A stretch of DNA of 64,000 bases from DASUPK01 sp963782345 (GCA_963782345.1 CAWAJF010000006.1:7858-71857); one strand, 5' to 3'. Counted from the first letter of the stretch, positions 1 through 8,767 are shown. Numbers and translations are program-made. The notes: generated from the letters alone by a model not told the origin.

Positions 1-970
1 CTCGGGTCTCGCCCTCGACCTCGTCGGGCGCGAACGTGTAGGTCTGGTCCGGAAAGTGGCCGCAGAAGATGATCGCGTAGGCCCAGACGTTCCTGATGAC
101 GTTGGCGGTCGCGTTGGCGATCAGGGCGCTCTTGAAGGAGCCGCGCCCGGCAGCCAGAGCGCCGCTCGCGGCGTCCAGGAGCTTCTGGTTCGACCGCCTC
201 CGCCGCAGGCCGGCGACGCGACGGCGCACTCGGTTTCGCACTCCGCCGTTCGGCCGGGCCATCTCCGAGCCGAATCGCGCCGCCCCCGCGGCGAGTGCGC
301 TCACGAGCGGCCAGGCGATGTAGTCCTTCATGATCTGCGTCCGCGCCTTGCCGGCGATCCCCTTCAGCTCCTTGCCCAGCTGCTTCTTCGACTTCTCGCC
401 CTTGCGGATCGCCTCGAAGTCGAGATCGTGAACGGCGACCCCCCACTCGAAGAGGAACATGAGGGCCACGTTGTAGAAGGGCTGGAGCAGGTAGACCGGG
501 TGCCAGTCTTGGTGCGGATCGATCCGCATGACCTCGTAGCCCAGGTCCTTGTCCTTGCCGAGGATGTTCGTGTACGTGTGATGGATGTAGTTGTGGGAGT
601 GCTTCCAGGCCTCCGCCGTCGAAGCCGTATCCCAGTCCCAGGTGGAGGAATGGATCTGAGGGTCGTTCATCCAGTCCCACTGGCCGTGGAGGACGTTGTG
701 GCCGATCTCCATGTTCTCGAGGATCTTGGCCGAGGCCAGCGCGCTCGTCCCGGCCGCCCAAGCCGGGCGAAACCGCGCAGCCAGCAGGAGGACTCGGCCG
801 AGGACGGCGAGCCGGCGGTGCATCTGGATCATGCTGGTGATGTAGCGCCGGTCGCGGTCACCGAGGTTGCCGTAGACCTCGTCGTGGATCGCGTCGAACT
901 CCCGTCCGAGCTCCTCGATTTGCTCCTCGCTCAGCTTGGCGAGCGGGCTCTGCGGATCCGCTGGGGACAC
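1..970 (-). CDS. Fatty acid desaturase (acyl-CoA/acyl-lipid, DesA3-like), C-terminus off the window
   Basis: Membrane di-iron desaturase that would introduce a double bond into fatty acyl chains using electrons from the reductase encoded just upstream. About 323 codons are present; the 3' end lies beyond base 1. Histidine boxes are visible: H91-x3-H95 in GHNVLHGQWDW and H126-x3-HH131 in HNYIHH; a hydrophobic stretch near residues 160-180 follows. I chose the GTG start at 970 because AAAGGAG sits 5 bases upstream and it begins 20 bases after the reductase stop. The pair resembles mycobacterial DesA3 and its partner oxidoreductase Rv3230c (family knowledge). The third histidine box should lie outside the window, so completeness cannot be judged. 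Confidence 0.88.
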   Translation of the reverse strand, partial: MSPADPQSPLAKLSEEQIEELGREFDAIHDEVYGNLGDRDRRYITSMIQMHRRLAVLGRVLLLAARFRPAWAAGTSALASAKILENMEIGHNVLHGQWDWMNDPQIHSSTWDWDTASTAEAWKHSHNYIHHTYTNILGKDKDLGYEVMRIDPHQDWHPVYLLQPFYNVALMFLFEWGVAVHDLDFEAIRKGEKSKKQLGKELKGIAGKARTQIMKDYIAWPLVSALAAGAARFGSEMARPNGGVRNRVRRRVAGLRRRRSNQKLLDAASGALAAGRGSFKSALIANATANVIRNVWAYAIIFCGHFPDQTYTFAPDEVEGETR

Positions 971-990
971 GGTCGCTCCTTTCGTCGTTG

Positions 991-2085
991 TCACAGCTCG
1001 ATCTCGACGGGGCCCTCGGGGGCGCTGATGCAGGTACGCACCATCTCCCCGCGGTCTCCGTACACCTTTCCGTTGCGCAGGTCGCGAACCTGCCCGGCAC
1101 ACAGCTTTCCGATGCAGGTGTGGCAGATCCCCTCTCTGCAGCCATAGGGAAGCTCGAGTCCCTCCTCCTCGCCCGCGACGAGGATCGGCTTGGATCCATC
1201 GGACTCCGCCTCGGCCTCGCTGCGGAGGAAGACGATTCGCCCGCCCTCGCCCTCCTCGGCGACTCCGAGCTTGGGCTGGAAGCGCTCCATGTGGAGCCGC
1301 TCGAGACGGGATTCACCCTCGAAGTGCTCACTCAGGGCATCCAGCATCTCGCCCGGACCCGATGCGAACGCCTCGCGCTCCCGCCAGTCCTCACAGAGCC
1401 GGTCGAGGTCGGGCGGCCGCATCCTGCCCGCCGATCCGGTCAGCAGCAGATGCAGGCGATAGCCGGGAAGGCGGTGATCCAGGTCTTCGAGGCGATCCCC
1501 GAAGATCACCTGCTCTGCGCTCCGCGCCGAGTGGACGTGGACCACGTCGTCCAGAGCGCCTCCGCGATCCAGGTGCCGAAGCATGCTCATGATCGGCGTG
1601 ATGCCGCTGCCGGCGCTGATGAAGAGCAGCTTGGCCGGAGGAGGGTCGGGCAGCACGAAATCCCCCTCCACCCCGCCGAGGCGAACGATCGCCCCGGGGC
1701 GTGCCTGGCGAACCAGGAAAGGGGTCACCTTGCCCTCCTCGACGAGCTTCGGGGTGATGCTGATCCACCCATCCGGCCGATCCGGATCGGAGGTCAGCGA
1801 GTAGGCCCGCCAGTGGAAGACCCCGTCCACGACCACGCCCACCCTCAGGTACTGGCCGGGCTGATGGCCGTTCCACCTGTATCCCGGTCTGATCAGGATC
1901 GTGACGGCGTTCCCCGCCTCCCGATCGATCCTCTCGATCCGGCCCCTGAGCTCCTGGGTGGACCAGAGCGGATTGATCAGCTCCAGGTAGTCATCGGGCA
2001 GCAGCGGGCTGAACAGCGAGCTGACGGCCTCCAGTACCCTGCGCCGCAGAAGAGGTACCTGTGGCTTTGCGCCTCTCTCCGCCAC
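991..2085 (-). CDS. Flavin/2Fe-2S ferredoxin-NAD(P)H reductase, desaturase electron donor
   Basis: A 364-aa oxidoreductase with an FAD-binding domain (RAYS at 93-96), an NAD(P)-binding domain (GSGITP at 159-164) and a C-terminal plant-type [2Fe-2S] ferredoxin domain with Cys316, Cys321, Cys324 and Cys352. This order (reductase then ferredoxin) is that of the stearoyl-CoA desaturase electron-transfer partner in mycobacteria. It passes electrons from NADPH through FAD and the iron-sulfur cluster to the desaturase. Its stop is 20 bases before the desaturase GTG, so the two are almost certainly co-transcribed. All cofactor residues are intact. Confidence 0.92.
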   Translation of the reverse strand: MAERGAKPQVPLLRRRVLEAVSSLFSPLLPDDYLELINPLWSTQELRGRIERIDREAGNAVTILIRPGYRWNGHQPGQYLRVGVVVDGVFHWRAYSLTSDPDRPDGWISITPKLVEEGKVTPFLVRQARPGAIVRLGGVEGDFVLPDPPPAKLLFISAGSGITPIMSMLRHLDRGGALDDVVHVHSARSAEQVIFGDRLEDLDHRLPGYRLHLLLTGSAGRMRPPDLDRLCEDWREREAFASGPGEMLDALSEHFEGESRLERLHMERFQPKLGVAEEGEGGRIVFLRSEAEAESDGSKPILVAGEEEGLELPYGCREGICHTCIGKLCAGQVRDLRNGKVYGDRGEMVRTCISAPEGPVEIEL

Positions 2086-2396
2086 CCCGGTATACGTCCC
2101 CGATTGAGACGAATTTGGAACCTTGTTTCTTTCCCCGCCGCATCAGTCCGGTCAAGGCCGGACTTGAGGCCTCTATGCGACGCAAACTCCGGACAGCCCT
2201 GCTCGAAAATGAAAAAGCCCCGCAAGAGCGGAGGCTTCTGGTGGCGCTTTGACTGGAGCGGTTTCTTTGGGCCCCGTCCGCGGGCGCGGACGGCGGGTCC
2301 GTACCTGCGTCCGGACTTTCGGACGCTTTGCGGACAGTCAAAAAGCGCGGCTTTGCACGGGAAGCAGCAGTTGGTGACGGCATACTGGTGACTCCC
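2086..2396. other. Intergenic region between divergent genes
   Basis: No gene is supported here. The stretch separates the minus-strand desaturase operon from the plus-strand NTF2-like gene and so should hold both promoters. It is rich in GTCCGGA/TCCGGAC inverted pieces between about 2144 and 2340. A terminator-like hairpin at 2215-2237 and its flank resemble the DNA downstream of tRNA-Glu near 6150-6200. Confidence 0.4.
2215..2237 (-). terminator. Rho-independent terminator-like hairpin
   Basis: AAGCCCCGC and GCGG(A)GGCTT pair over 9 bp with one bulged A around a short loop. On the minus strand the hairpin is followed by a T-run. No minus-strand gene clearly ends here, so it may be a relic; its sequence and left flank resemble the tRNA-Glu terminator at 6172-6197. 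Confidence 0.45.
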
Positions 2397-2792
2397 GTGT
2401 CGGCGGAAAACGTAGAAGCCACGAAGGCTGCGTATGAGGAGTACTACTCTTGCGGCGACTTCAGCCCGCTATGGGAGGCGATCACCGAGGACTTTGAGTT
2501 CGTGACTGCCGCCGAGATGCCCGACGCGGGGACATATCGTGGCGATGAAGCGCGAGCCTGGCTGAGGACGTACATCGAGTCATTTGATGGATTCACACAG
2601 GAGGCAACGGAAGTCCTCGATGCCGGTGACAAGATCGTGGCAGCGGTCCTGCAGCGAGGGCGCCCACGTGGGAGCAATACGCCAGTGGAGAGCCGCTGGT
2701 GGCAGGTCGTGACGTTTCGGGATGACGGTATTGCCCGGGTGGAGATGTTTTCTCAGCGTGCGCAAGCCCTGGAATCTGCAGGGCTCTCGTAG
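2397..2792 (+). CDS. NTF2/SnoaL-like fold protein
   Basis: Small alpha+beta-barrel protein of the nuclear transport factor 2 / SnoaL-like superfamily, 131 aa from a GTG at 2397. That start gives MSAENVEATKAAYEEY, matching the MS[EQ]ENVE openings of the paralogue arrays at 37-38 and 44-47 kb; an ATG at 2328 would add 23 unmatched residues. The C-terminus ends in ALESAGLS, again like the paralogues. Such domains serve as polyketide cyclases, isomerases or ligand binders; nothing here identifies a substrate. It is a single outlying member of the family that is expanded elsewhere in the window. Confidence 0.75.
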   Translation: MSAENVEATKAAYEEYYSCGDFSPLWEAITEDFEFVTAAEMPDAGTYRGDEARAWLRTYIESFDGFTQEATEVLDAGDKIVAAVLQRGRPRGSNTPVESRWWQVVTFRDDGIARVEMFSQRAQALESAGLS

Positions 2793-2919
2793 CGCTTCGG
2801 ACGAGAAGCGGCGGACCGCATCTGGAGTGCACGTCTCGGAAGCGGTCTCGATTCAAAGCATCCCGTCTAGCAGCCTCCCTGGTCGAAAAATGCCGAGGCG
2901 TTAACGACCCTTCCGGGGC

Positions 2920-3354
2920 TCAGCCGAGTTCCTGGGCGAGGCCGATTAGAAGTCCTTCGGGTCCCCGGATGTAGCAGAGCCGATACACGTCTTCGTACTG
3001 GACCACTTCGTCGACGAGCCGTGCGCCGTGATCGCGGAGCCGGGCGAGCGTATCGTCGATGTCGTCAACGGCGAACATGACACGTAGGTAGCCCAGAGCG
3101 TTCACGGGGGCGTTCCGGTGATCAGCGGCAACAGGCGGCGTGACGAATCGCGAAAGCTCGAGTCGGCTTTGGCCGTCCGGGGTGCGCATCATGGCGATCT
3201 GGACTTGCTGGTCGCGCAGTCCAGTAACACGCCCCGACCACTCTCCGTCTACCGTCGCCTGCCCTTCGAGCTCGAGCCCGAGCTCGCGAAAGAACTCGAT
3301 TGCCCCCGCTAAATCCTCAACGACGATGCCTACGTTGTCCATACGCAGTGCCAT
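2920..3354 (-). CDS. VOC-family (glyoxalase/bleomycin-resistance fold) protein
   Basis: 144 aa with the vicinal oxygen chelate fold: N-terminal MDNVGIVVEDLAGAIEFF, a central linker, and a second half beginning near GYLRVMFAVDDIDDTLARL and ending GPEGLLIGLAQELG. The paired beta-alpha-beta-beta-beta modules typify glyoxalase I-like and dioxygenase-like proteins. The exact reaction cannot be assigned. Metal-ligand candidates are scarce, so it may be a binding protein rather than an enzyme. It is a stand-alone gene; an internal ATG at 3342 is an equally good start. Confidence 0.82.
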   Translation of the reverse strand: MALRMDNVGIVVEDLAGAIEFFRELGLELEGQATVDGEWSGRVTGLRDQQVQIAMMRTPDGQSRLELSRFVTPPVAADHRNAPVNALGYLRVMFAVDDIDDTLARLRDHGARLVDEVVQYEDVYRLCYIRGPEGLLIGLAQELG

Positions 3355-3472
3355 ATGCCGAAACTACAGCGTGTCGCGTGTGGGGCTCGAAGTGACGCGT
3401 CCTCCGAAAAGTGCACTTGGGACGAGGGGCAGCGATGCTCCGATGCACATGCGACGGCTCCGTTTCAGTCGC

Positions 3473-4030
3473 TCATCGCCTCGGCACCAGGGTCTGCGCA
3501 AGGGCCCCGCTCCGCAAGCGCGCCTCTTCGACGACGGTGAGCTTCAGGTGCTCGTCCAGCTCGGCGAATGGGCTGCGACCCGCGCCAATCGCAATCGGGA
3601 CTGTCGTGAGCTGGTATTCGTCGACGAGGCCCAGACGGGTCAGCGACTTGGCGAAGGTGGGGCCCCCGTGGACCAGGATGGTTCCTTCGTCGTCCCGAGC
3701 CTTCAGGTCCGCAATCTCCGCGCCCAGGTCCCCGCCGAAGATCTCGGCGGGTCCCCATTCCGCCTTCTCCAGGGTGTGGGAGAAGACGGCCTTCGGCGTC
3801 TCGTTCATCGCGGTTGCGATCGGACCCTCGGACGCGGCCCAGTGCGGACCCATGGTCTCGTAGCTTCGGCGGCCCATCGCGTGAACGCCGGCCTCCTCGA
3901 GGGCGCGGAGGGTCCACTCACGACCGTCGTCGCCAAACCACTCGAACATCCACTCATGGGTTCCGTCGGGGCTGGTGGCGAAACCATCGAGAGACAGGAT
4001 CATTTTGAGGACTACTTTTCTATCGCTCAT
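3473..4030 (-). CDS. Dihydrofolate reductase / RibD C-terminal family protein
   Basis: 185 aa. The N-terminus reads VVLKMILSLDGFATSPDG, typical of the RibD C-terminal (dihydrofolate reductase-like) family. A MGRRSYETMGPHW segment and a GTILVHGGPTFAKSL nucleotide-binding loop follow. Members reduce pteridine-like or riboflavin-precursor substrates with NADPH, but most small actinobacterial members have unknown substrates. It is one of three unrelated small minus-strand genes (with the VOC and SRPBCC genes) separated by about 120-190 bases. Confidence 0.85.
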   Translation of the reverse strand: MSDRKVVLKMILSLDGFATSPDGTHEWMFEWFGDDGREWTLRALEEAGVHAMGRRSYETMGPHWAASEGPIATAMNETPKAVFSHTLEKAEWGPAEIFGGDLGAEIADLKARDDEGTILVHGGPTFAKSLTRLGLVDEYQLTTVPIAIGAGRSPFAELDEHLKLTVVEEARLRSGALAQTLVPRR

Positions 4031-4219
4031 GACGGTAGAGACCGATCTCCTCGGATGAATTCATCGCTCATCGGCGGATTCGGGAAAGAAGGCCCGCTGG
4101 CAGCCAATTAGGCCCGGAAAAAGCGCCGCTTCTCGTCCAAAGCGGCAATCTCAGGACGCCGCCCGAGGCTTCCACTTGACGCGAACCGAGAAGTCCAGCG
4201 ACTCGCGCGTTCCCGCCTT

Positions 4220-4666
4220 TCAGCGATGAGAGATGAATTGCTCGAGCCGGTCGAACGAGTCTGTCCAACCGTTCCGGTGGAGTTCGCGGCGCGCCTCGGT
4301 CTTGAAGGGACCTTGAGTGAAGACGACCTCCGTCGACTCGCCGAGATCTCGAAACGACAGCTCGGCAAGGGTCTCGACATCATCGGGATCTGGGTCCTCA
4401 TATACGAACGTAAAGACGAGGCGGGCGGGCGGGTCGACCTCGCGGAACTCCCCGATGAGGTAGAAAGGATCGCCTTCAGGCGGCTGCATCTCGATGCGAT
4501 AGCTGCCTCCGACGCGGGGTTTGAATTCGAGGCTCGTAGCGGTGAAGCCCTTCGGCCCCCACCACTCCGCAAGCTCCTCCGCAGCGCTGAACGCCCCAAA
4601 GACAACCGAAGGAGCGGCGGGGAGGACGCGCTTCAGCTCGAGGGTCAGCCCGCCCGACTGCGTCAT
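4220..4666 (-). CDS. SRPBCC (AHSA1-like) protein
   Basis: 148 aa of the START/Bet v1-like superfamily, AHSA1 branch. Typical landmarks are VLPAAPSVVFGAFSAAEELAEWWGP near the start, a YRIEMQPPEG strand, and the C-terminal GWTDSFDRLEQFI helix. These proteins form a hydrophobic cavity and bind lipids or act as activators and cyclases; the ligand is not evident. AGGGAGG abuts the ATG with almost no spacer, so the real start could lie a few codons in. It is next to the IS110 copy but looks intact. Confidence 0.85.
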   Translation of the reverse strand: MTQSGGLTLELKRVLPAAPSVVFGAFSAAEELAEWWGPKGFTATSLEFKPRVGGSYRIEMQPPEGDPFYLIGEFREVDPPARLVFTFVYEDPDPDDVETLAELSFRDLGESTEVVFTQGPFKTEARRELHRNGWTDSFDRLEQFISHR

Positions 4667-4941
4667 CCTCCCTTAATCCTATTTGGTTCGCGCTTCTGGT
4701 CTGGAAGGTCAAGGGTCTCGCCGGGCTAGTCCCCACATGCGCGAGAAACAGGAGTGCAGCGTCAAACCGCTCCTTTCTCTTTGAAGAAGACCCAGCTGTC
4801 AAGGGGGTGACCTTCCCCCGGTCGCAGGTGTTGTCGTGCCGCTCCCAGCTGGTGGATGAGTTGAGCTCATTTCTCTTTCGGCGCTCGGGGCGCAGATCGT
4901 TCCTGGGAGCTGCCTCGGCCGCTCAATTCCATGCGGGACCG

Positions 4942-5979
4942 TCAGGCGGTCAGAAAGCAGCGGGAGTTCGCCGGGGCAGGTTGGTGAGGCTTGAAGGGCT
5001 CATCGCGGCTCAGAATGTGCCAGGCCGCGATCAGGAGCTTGCGGGCGACCGCCGACTTCGCCGGGTTCTTGCCGTGGCGGGCGCTCACCCGCAGGTAGTG
5101 GGCGTGCCAGGGGTTGGAGGTCCGCCAGGCCTGGTGGGCGGCCTCGACCGCCGCCCAGCGCAGGGTCCGCGAGCCGGCCTTCGAGAGCGCGCCGGTCGCC
5201 GAGCGCTCGCCGGACTGGCTGATTCGAGGCGCCAGGCCCGCGTAGCCGATCAGCTTTCCAGGCCCCGGAAAGCGGGAGACCTCGCCGATCTCGGCGGCGA
5301 AGGTGAGGCTGAGCAGCGGGCCCACCCCCGGGATCGTCGCCAGCAGGCTCGCCCGCTCGTCTGATCTTGCGAGCGGGCCCAGCTCGCGGTCGATCGGGTC
5401 GATCCGCCGATCCATCTCGGCGGCAAGCTCGAGCAGCTCCACGATTGAGTCCCGCCAGACCTCGGGAACTCCCCGGCGTTCCAAGAGCGCCATCGCATCC
5501 GGCTTTCGCAAGCGAGAGTGGGAGATCCGCAGTCCGAACTGGGTGAGCAGCCCGAAGATCCGGTTGCGAGCGGAGGTGCGGGCCTTCACCAGGTGCGCTC
5601 GCCGGCGCAGGCGCTCCCGGAGCGCCCGGTCCTCGATCGAGGGAACCCAGAGCTCGGGGACCAGGTCTCGCCGGCAGAGCTCCGCCAGCACCCGGGCGTC
5701 GACCTTGTCGGTCTTGCAGGCGAGCGGGGCGACGTCTCTGACCTTGCGGGCGTGGGCGACCTGGACCTGCCAGCCCGAGGCCTCGAGCCGGTCGCGGACC
5801 CAGACCGCGCCGCTCATCATCTCGACGCAGCCCGAGGCCTCGGTGCCGAGCTCCAAGACCAACCTGGCGAGCCCGTCTTCATTGGCCGGGATCAGCCCCT
5901 CGGCGGCGATCTCCCCGCCCTCGCCCATCGCGCAGAAGGCGGCGCGCCCGTAGGCCCAATCGATTCCGACATAGTTCAT
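4942..5979 (-). mobile_element. IS110-family insertion sequence, transposase gene (345 aa)
   Basis: The protein has the IS110 layout: an N-terminal RuvC-like DEDD domain (D7 in GIDWA, E53 in CVEMMSG, D91 and D94 in CKTDKVDA), a coiled middle, and a C-terminal Transposase_20 domain (TIPGVGPLLSLTFAAEIG) with the serine-containing motif GALSKAGS (S266 is the candidate nucleophile). It appears full length and intact. IS110 elements lack long terminal inverted repeats, so the outer ends cannot be placed by eye; they should lie within about 4680-4941 and 5980-6170. Family knowledge says a structured bridge RNA that guides target and donor choice is encoded in a non-coding end. The upstream side (5980-6170) is the candidate here. 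Confidence 0.9.
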
Positions 5980-6121
5980 GTCGGGGTCTCCTCTCCTCGC
6001 TTGAACGGCAGTGCCAACCGCGGTTCTAGTGAGCGCGGCGGAGGCCCCTTTCAGTTCAGAGGAGGAGCGGGACCTTCATGACATTCCATGCAAAGCGGCG
6101 CTTTTCCGGAAATGCAGTTTT

Positions 6122-6143
6122 CGGGACAAATTCGGGACAAACT
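6122..6143. repeat. Tandem 11-bp repeat downstream of tRNA-Glu
   Basis: CGGGACAAATT is followed directly by CGGGACAAACT. The pair lies about 60 bases beyond the 3' end of tRNA-Glu. Paired short direct repeats at this distance from a tRNA 3' end resemble integrase arm-binding sites. Comparable GGnACC-like pairs flank the tRNA-Pro half-gene copies on the right of the window. Confidence 0.5.
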
Positions 6144-6171
6144 TTCAGGCCTGCCCAACGACCCGAAATGA

Positions 6172-6197
6172 AAAAGCCCCGCTTCCGCCGGGCTTTT
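6172..6197 (-). terminator. Terminator of tRNA-Glu
   Basis: AAAAGCCC (6172-6179) pairs with GGGCTTTT (6190-6197). Read on the minus strand, the hairpin follows the tRNA 3' end by a few bases and is followed by TTTTTC, as for a rho-independent terminator. Confidence 0.75.
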
Positions 6198-6203
6198 CTG
6201 AGG

Positions 6204-6276
6204 CACCGCTACCGGGATTCGAACCCGGGTTTCCGGACTGAGAATCCGGCGTCCTAGTCCCCTAGACGATAGCGGC
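6204..6276 (-). tRNA. tRNA-Glu (anticodon CTC)
   Basis: 73-nt cloverleaf. The acceptor stem GCCGCTA pairs with TAGCGGT (G1-U72 wobble), with a GTC/GAC D-stem. The anticodon stem CCGGA/TCCGG encloses TTCTCAG with anticodon CTC, and the T-arm contains GGTTCGAATCC. The discriminator base is G and no CCA is encoded. Confidence 0.95.
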
Positions 6277-6358
6277 GTGTTTGGGACGGCCGTGAGTGTA
6301 GCCAGGCAGCAGGGCTGCCCCTGGCGGGACGGGCCCTGAGGCTAAGCTTCGCGGGCCC

Positions 6359-6442
6359 GCGGCTGTGGCGGAACTGGTAGACGCGCAGGCTTCAGGTGCC
6401 TGTGTCCTTCGGGACGTGGAGGTTCGACTCCTCTCAGCCGCA
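6359..6442 (+). tRNA. tRNA-Leu (anticodon CAG)
   Basis: 84-nt class II tRNA. The acceptor stem GCGGCTG pairs with CAGCCGC and the D-arm follows. The anticodon stem CAGGC/GCCTG encloses TTCAGGT with anticodon CAG. A long variable arm (TGTCCTTCGGGACG) and T-arm GGTTCGACTCC follow. The discriminator is A and no CCA is encoded. Confidence 0.95.
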
Positions 6443-6490
6443 TCCGACGCTGCCCGCGTCGGGCGGCCGGCTTGGACGCGGGATTGATAC

Positions 6491-7270
6491 CTAGGCGGTG
6501 GCGCCGGTCAGCGAATCGAGCGACTCCGGCGGGCCGAGCGCGTGTCCCTGGGCCTCGTCGATGCCGAGGCCCTCGAGGAGTTGGAGACTCGCCAGCGTCT
6601 CGACGCCCTGCGCGATCACTCTCTGCCCGGAGCGATGCGCCTTGAGGACGGCGCTGCTCACCGACCGGCGCTTGCGCCGGTCGGTGGCGAGCCCGTCGAT
6701 GAAGGGGGCCCCGAGCTTCACGTAGCTGATCGGCAGCCGCCGCAGCAGGAAGCACTCCGGCCCGCCCTCGATGAATCCATCCAGGGCGATCTGGCAACCG
6801 AGCTCGGCGACCGCGTTGACGAACGCGCCGCCACTGTCGAGAGCCTCGGTGAGCTGCGCTTCGCTCAGCTCCAGGACGACGTCACGCGGGTCGGCACCGG
6901 TCTCCTCCAGGCGCTCCCCGATCAGCGCGACCATCCCCCGGTCGGTCGACCTCACACTGAGATTGAGATCGACGGGCAGCCCGTCCGCGGCGACCTCGAT
7001 CGCCTTCGCGACGACCCATCGGTCGATCTCCCGGATCGATCCGAACTCCTCGGCCGCCATCACGAACTCGCCGGCGGGGATCAGCCGCCGGTGCTCCACC
7101 ATCCGGAGGAAGAGCTCGTGGCGCATCGTGACGCCGGTGGCGACGTCGACGATGCGCTGGCCGTGCAGGACGAAGAGGTCCCTCTCCAGAGCCTCCTCGA
7201 TCCTGCGCGACCAATCGAGCGGGCGCAGCATCCCTCCGGCTGCCTCGCCGGATTCCTCTCCCATGATCAT
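6491..7270 (-). CDS. EAL-domain protein, probably catalytically impaired
   Basis: 259 aa spanning most of an EAL (cyclic-di-GMP phosphodiesterase) domain without a visible sensor domain. The EAL signature is replaced by HEL and the NLS asparagine and LELSE glutamate are present. The usual DDF(G/A)xG metal motif reads IALDGF, so the second aspartate is a glycine. The K in VKLGAPF and the E in AQGVET are kept. Loss of one metal-ligand aspartate suggests weak or no hydrolysis, so the domain may only bind c-di-GMP or a partner. Start could be 7270 or 7264; neither has a clear ribosome site. Confidence 0.85.
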   Translation of the reverse strand: MIMGEESGEAAGGMLRPLDWSRRIEEALERDLFVLHGQRIVDVATGVTMRHELFLRMVEHRRLIPAGEFVMAAEEFGSIREIDRWVVAKAIEVAADGLPVDLNLSVRSTDRGMVALIGERLEETGADPRDVVLELSEAQLTEALDSGGAFVNAVAELGCQIALDGFIEGGPECFLLRRLPISYVKLGAPFIDGLATDRRKRRSVSSAVLKAHRSGQRVIAQGVETLASLQLLEGLGIDEAQGHALGPPESLDSLTGATA

Positions 7271-7354
7271 GTCTCAGGTTCGCCGCAGGCGGGGTGGCGC
7301 ACAACGGGACGAAGTACTGGACGAACGTCGGTGAGAACTACGGAAGCAGCCGAG

Positions 7355-8767
7355 TCAGCCGAGATCGCGTAGGGCTGAGCGCGCGGCGTTGTAGCCGTTC
7401 ATCCCGTGGGCCCCGGCTCCCGGAGGGGTCGCCGCCGAGCAGATGTAGACGCCGTCGATCCCGGTGCTGTACGGATCGAGGGCGAGGCGTGGCCTGAACA
7501 GGACCTGAACCGGGGTGTTGGCCCCGGTGATGATGTCTCCTCCGACGTAGTTCGAGTTGTAGGCGGCCATGTCGGCGGGGGTGCGGACGGAGCTCGCGAC
7601 GATCCGCTCGCGAAATCCCGGCGCGAAGCGCTCGATCTGGCCGAGCACGGACTCGCTCGCGTCTCCCGCGTATCCCCCCGGCACATGGGCGTAGACCCAG
7701 ACCGGATGCAGATCCCCCGCGGAGCGCCCCGGGTCGGCGAGATACTGCTGCCCGACCAAGACGAACGGCCGCTCCGGCATCGAGCCTCGGTTGATCTGGC
7801 GCTCGGCGACGACCAGCTCCTCGAAGGTCCCGACGGCGTGGACCGTCCCGGCCCTGCGGCAGGCGTCGTTGGTCCAGGGCACTCCGCCCTCAACGGCGAG
7901 GTCGAGCTTGAACGCGCCCGGGCCGTGGCGATAGCGACGGTAGGAGCGAGCGACCCTGGCGGGGAGCCGATCCCCGGCGATCTCGGCGATCGCGCCCGGG
8001 TTCAGGTCGAAGACCACGATGTCCGCCTCGCTCACCTCCTCGAAGGAGGTCACCCGGCGTCCGGTCTCGATCGCCCCCCCGCGCTCGCGAAGGACGGCGG
8101 CGAGTGCATCCGTGATCGAGCGCGAGCCGCCCTTGGCGACGGGCCAGCCGAAGGCGTGACCCGCGTCGATCAGCGCACAGCCGATCGAAGAGCTCATCGG
8201 CCAGCTGAGCGAGGCGAATGAATGGGCCGCGACGCCGCCGAACAGGGCTCTGGCCTGCGGCGTCCTCCACGATCGTGCCAGCAGCGTCGCCGGAGCGGCC
8301 GCCGGGATCCCGAACCGCGCCAGCCGCAGGGGATGCCGGGGCACGTGGACGATCGGCGCGAGCATGTCCTCGAGCAGGGCGCCGTAGTTCGCCGAGGAGG
8401 ATCCGAACACCCGCTTCCAGGCCCCGCCGTCCTCGCCCAGCCCCCGGGCGGTCTGATCGATCGAGCGCACCATCACCCCGGCGCTGCCGTCGTCGAGCGG
8501 ATGCGCGAGATCCACCTCCGGCCAGAGCCACTCGAGCCCCTGCTTGGCCAGATCGAGCGAGTTGAGGAACGGCGATCCGGCCGCCATCGGGTGGGTCGCC
8601 GAGCAATCGTCGTGCAAGAGCCCGGGGACGGTGAGCTCGCTGGTGCGAGTGCCGCCGCCGATCGTCTCCTCGGCCTCGAGCACCGTGACCCCCACTCCGT
8701 TTCGTGCCAGCTCCACGGCGCAGGCGAGCCCGTTGGGGCCGGCGCCGACGACGACCGCGTCGCTCAA
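7355..8767 (-). CDS. FAD-dependent oxidoreductase, phytoene desaturase-like
   Basis: 470 aa from a TTG whose bases overlap the TGA stop of the upstream DUF3556 gene (TTGA). This start gives MSDAVVVGAGPNGL, with the Rossmann GxGxxG motif at the very N-terminus as usual. A GTG at 8791 is the alternative. The C-terminal GVYICSAATPPGAGAHGMNGYNAA segment is the conserved FAD/substrate end of carotenoid-desaturase-like amine oxidoreductases. The substrate is unknown; in this family it is a lipid or isoprenoid. Tight overlap with the membrane protein gene implies coupled expression and related roles, probably on a membrane-embedded substrate. Confidence 0.85.
   Translation of the reverse strand: MSDAVVVGAGPNGLACAVELARNGVGVTVLEAEETIGGGTRTSELTVPGLLHDDCSATHPMAAGSPFLNSLDLAKQGLEWLWPEVDLAHPLDDGSAGVMVRSIDQTARGLGEDGGAWKRVFGSSSANYGALLEDMLAPIVHVPRHPLRLARFGIPAAAPATLLARSWRTPQARALFGGVAAHSFASLSWPMSSSIGCALIDAGHAFGWPVAKGGSRSITDALAAVLRERGGAIETGRRVTSFEEVSEADIVVFDLNPGAIAEIAGDRLPARVARSYRRYRHGPGAFKLDLAVEGGVPWTNDACRRAGTVHAVGTFEELVVAERQINRGSMPERPFVLVGQQYLADPGRSAGDLHPVWVYAHVPGGYAGDASESVLGQIERFAPGFRERIVASSVRTPADMAAYNSNYVGGDIITGANTPVQVLFRPRLALDPYSTGIDGVYICSAATPPGAGAHGMNGYNAARSALRDLG

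Larger units (their letters stand above)
5980..6203. other. Non-coding stretch between IS110 transposase and tRNA-Glu
   Basis: No open frame is supported. It probably holds the left non-coding end of the IS110 element (possible bridge-RNA region), followed by the tandem CGGGACAAA repeats at 6122-6143 and the tRNA-Glu terminator. Confidence 0.4.

Noticed and set aside
56..1147. A long plus-strand open frame opposite the desaturase and reductase
   Set aside because: Its composition is the usual antisense shadow of a high-GC gene, while the minus strand encodes a clear desaturase with histidine boxes and a ribosome site.
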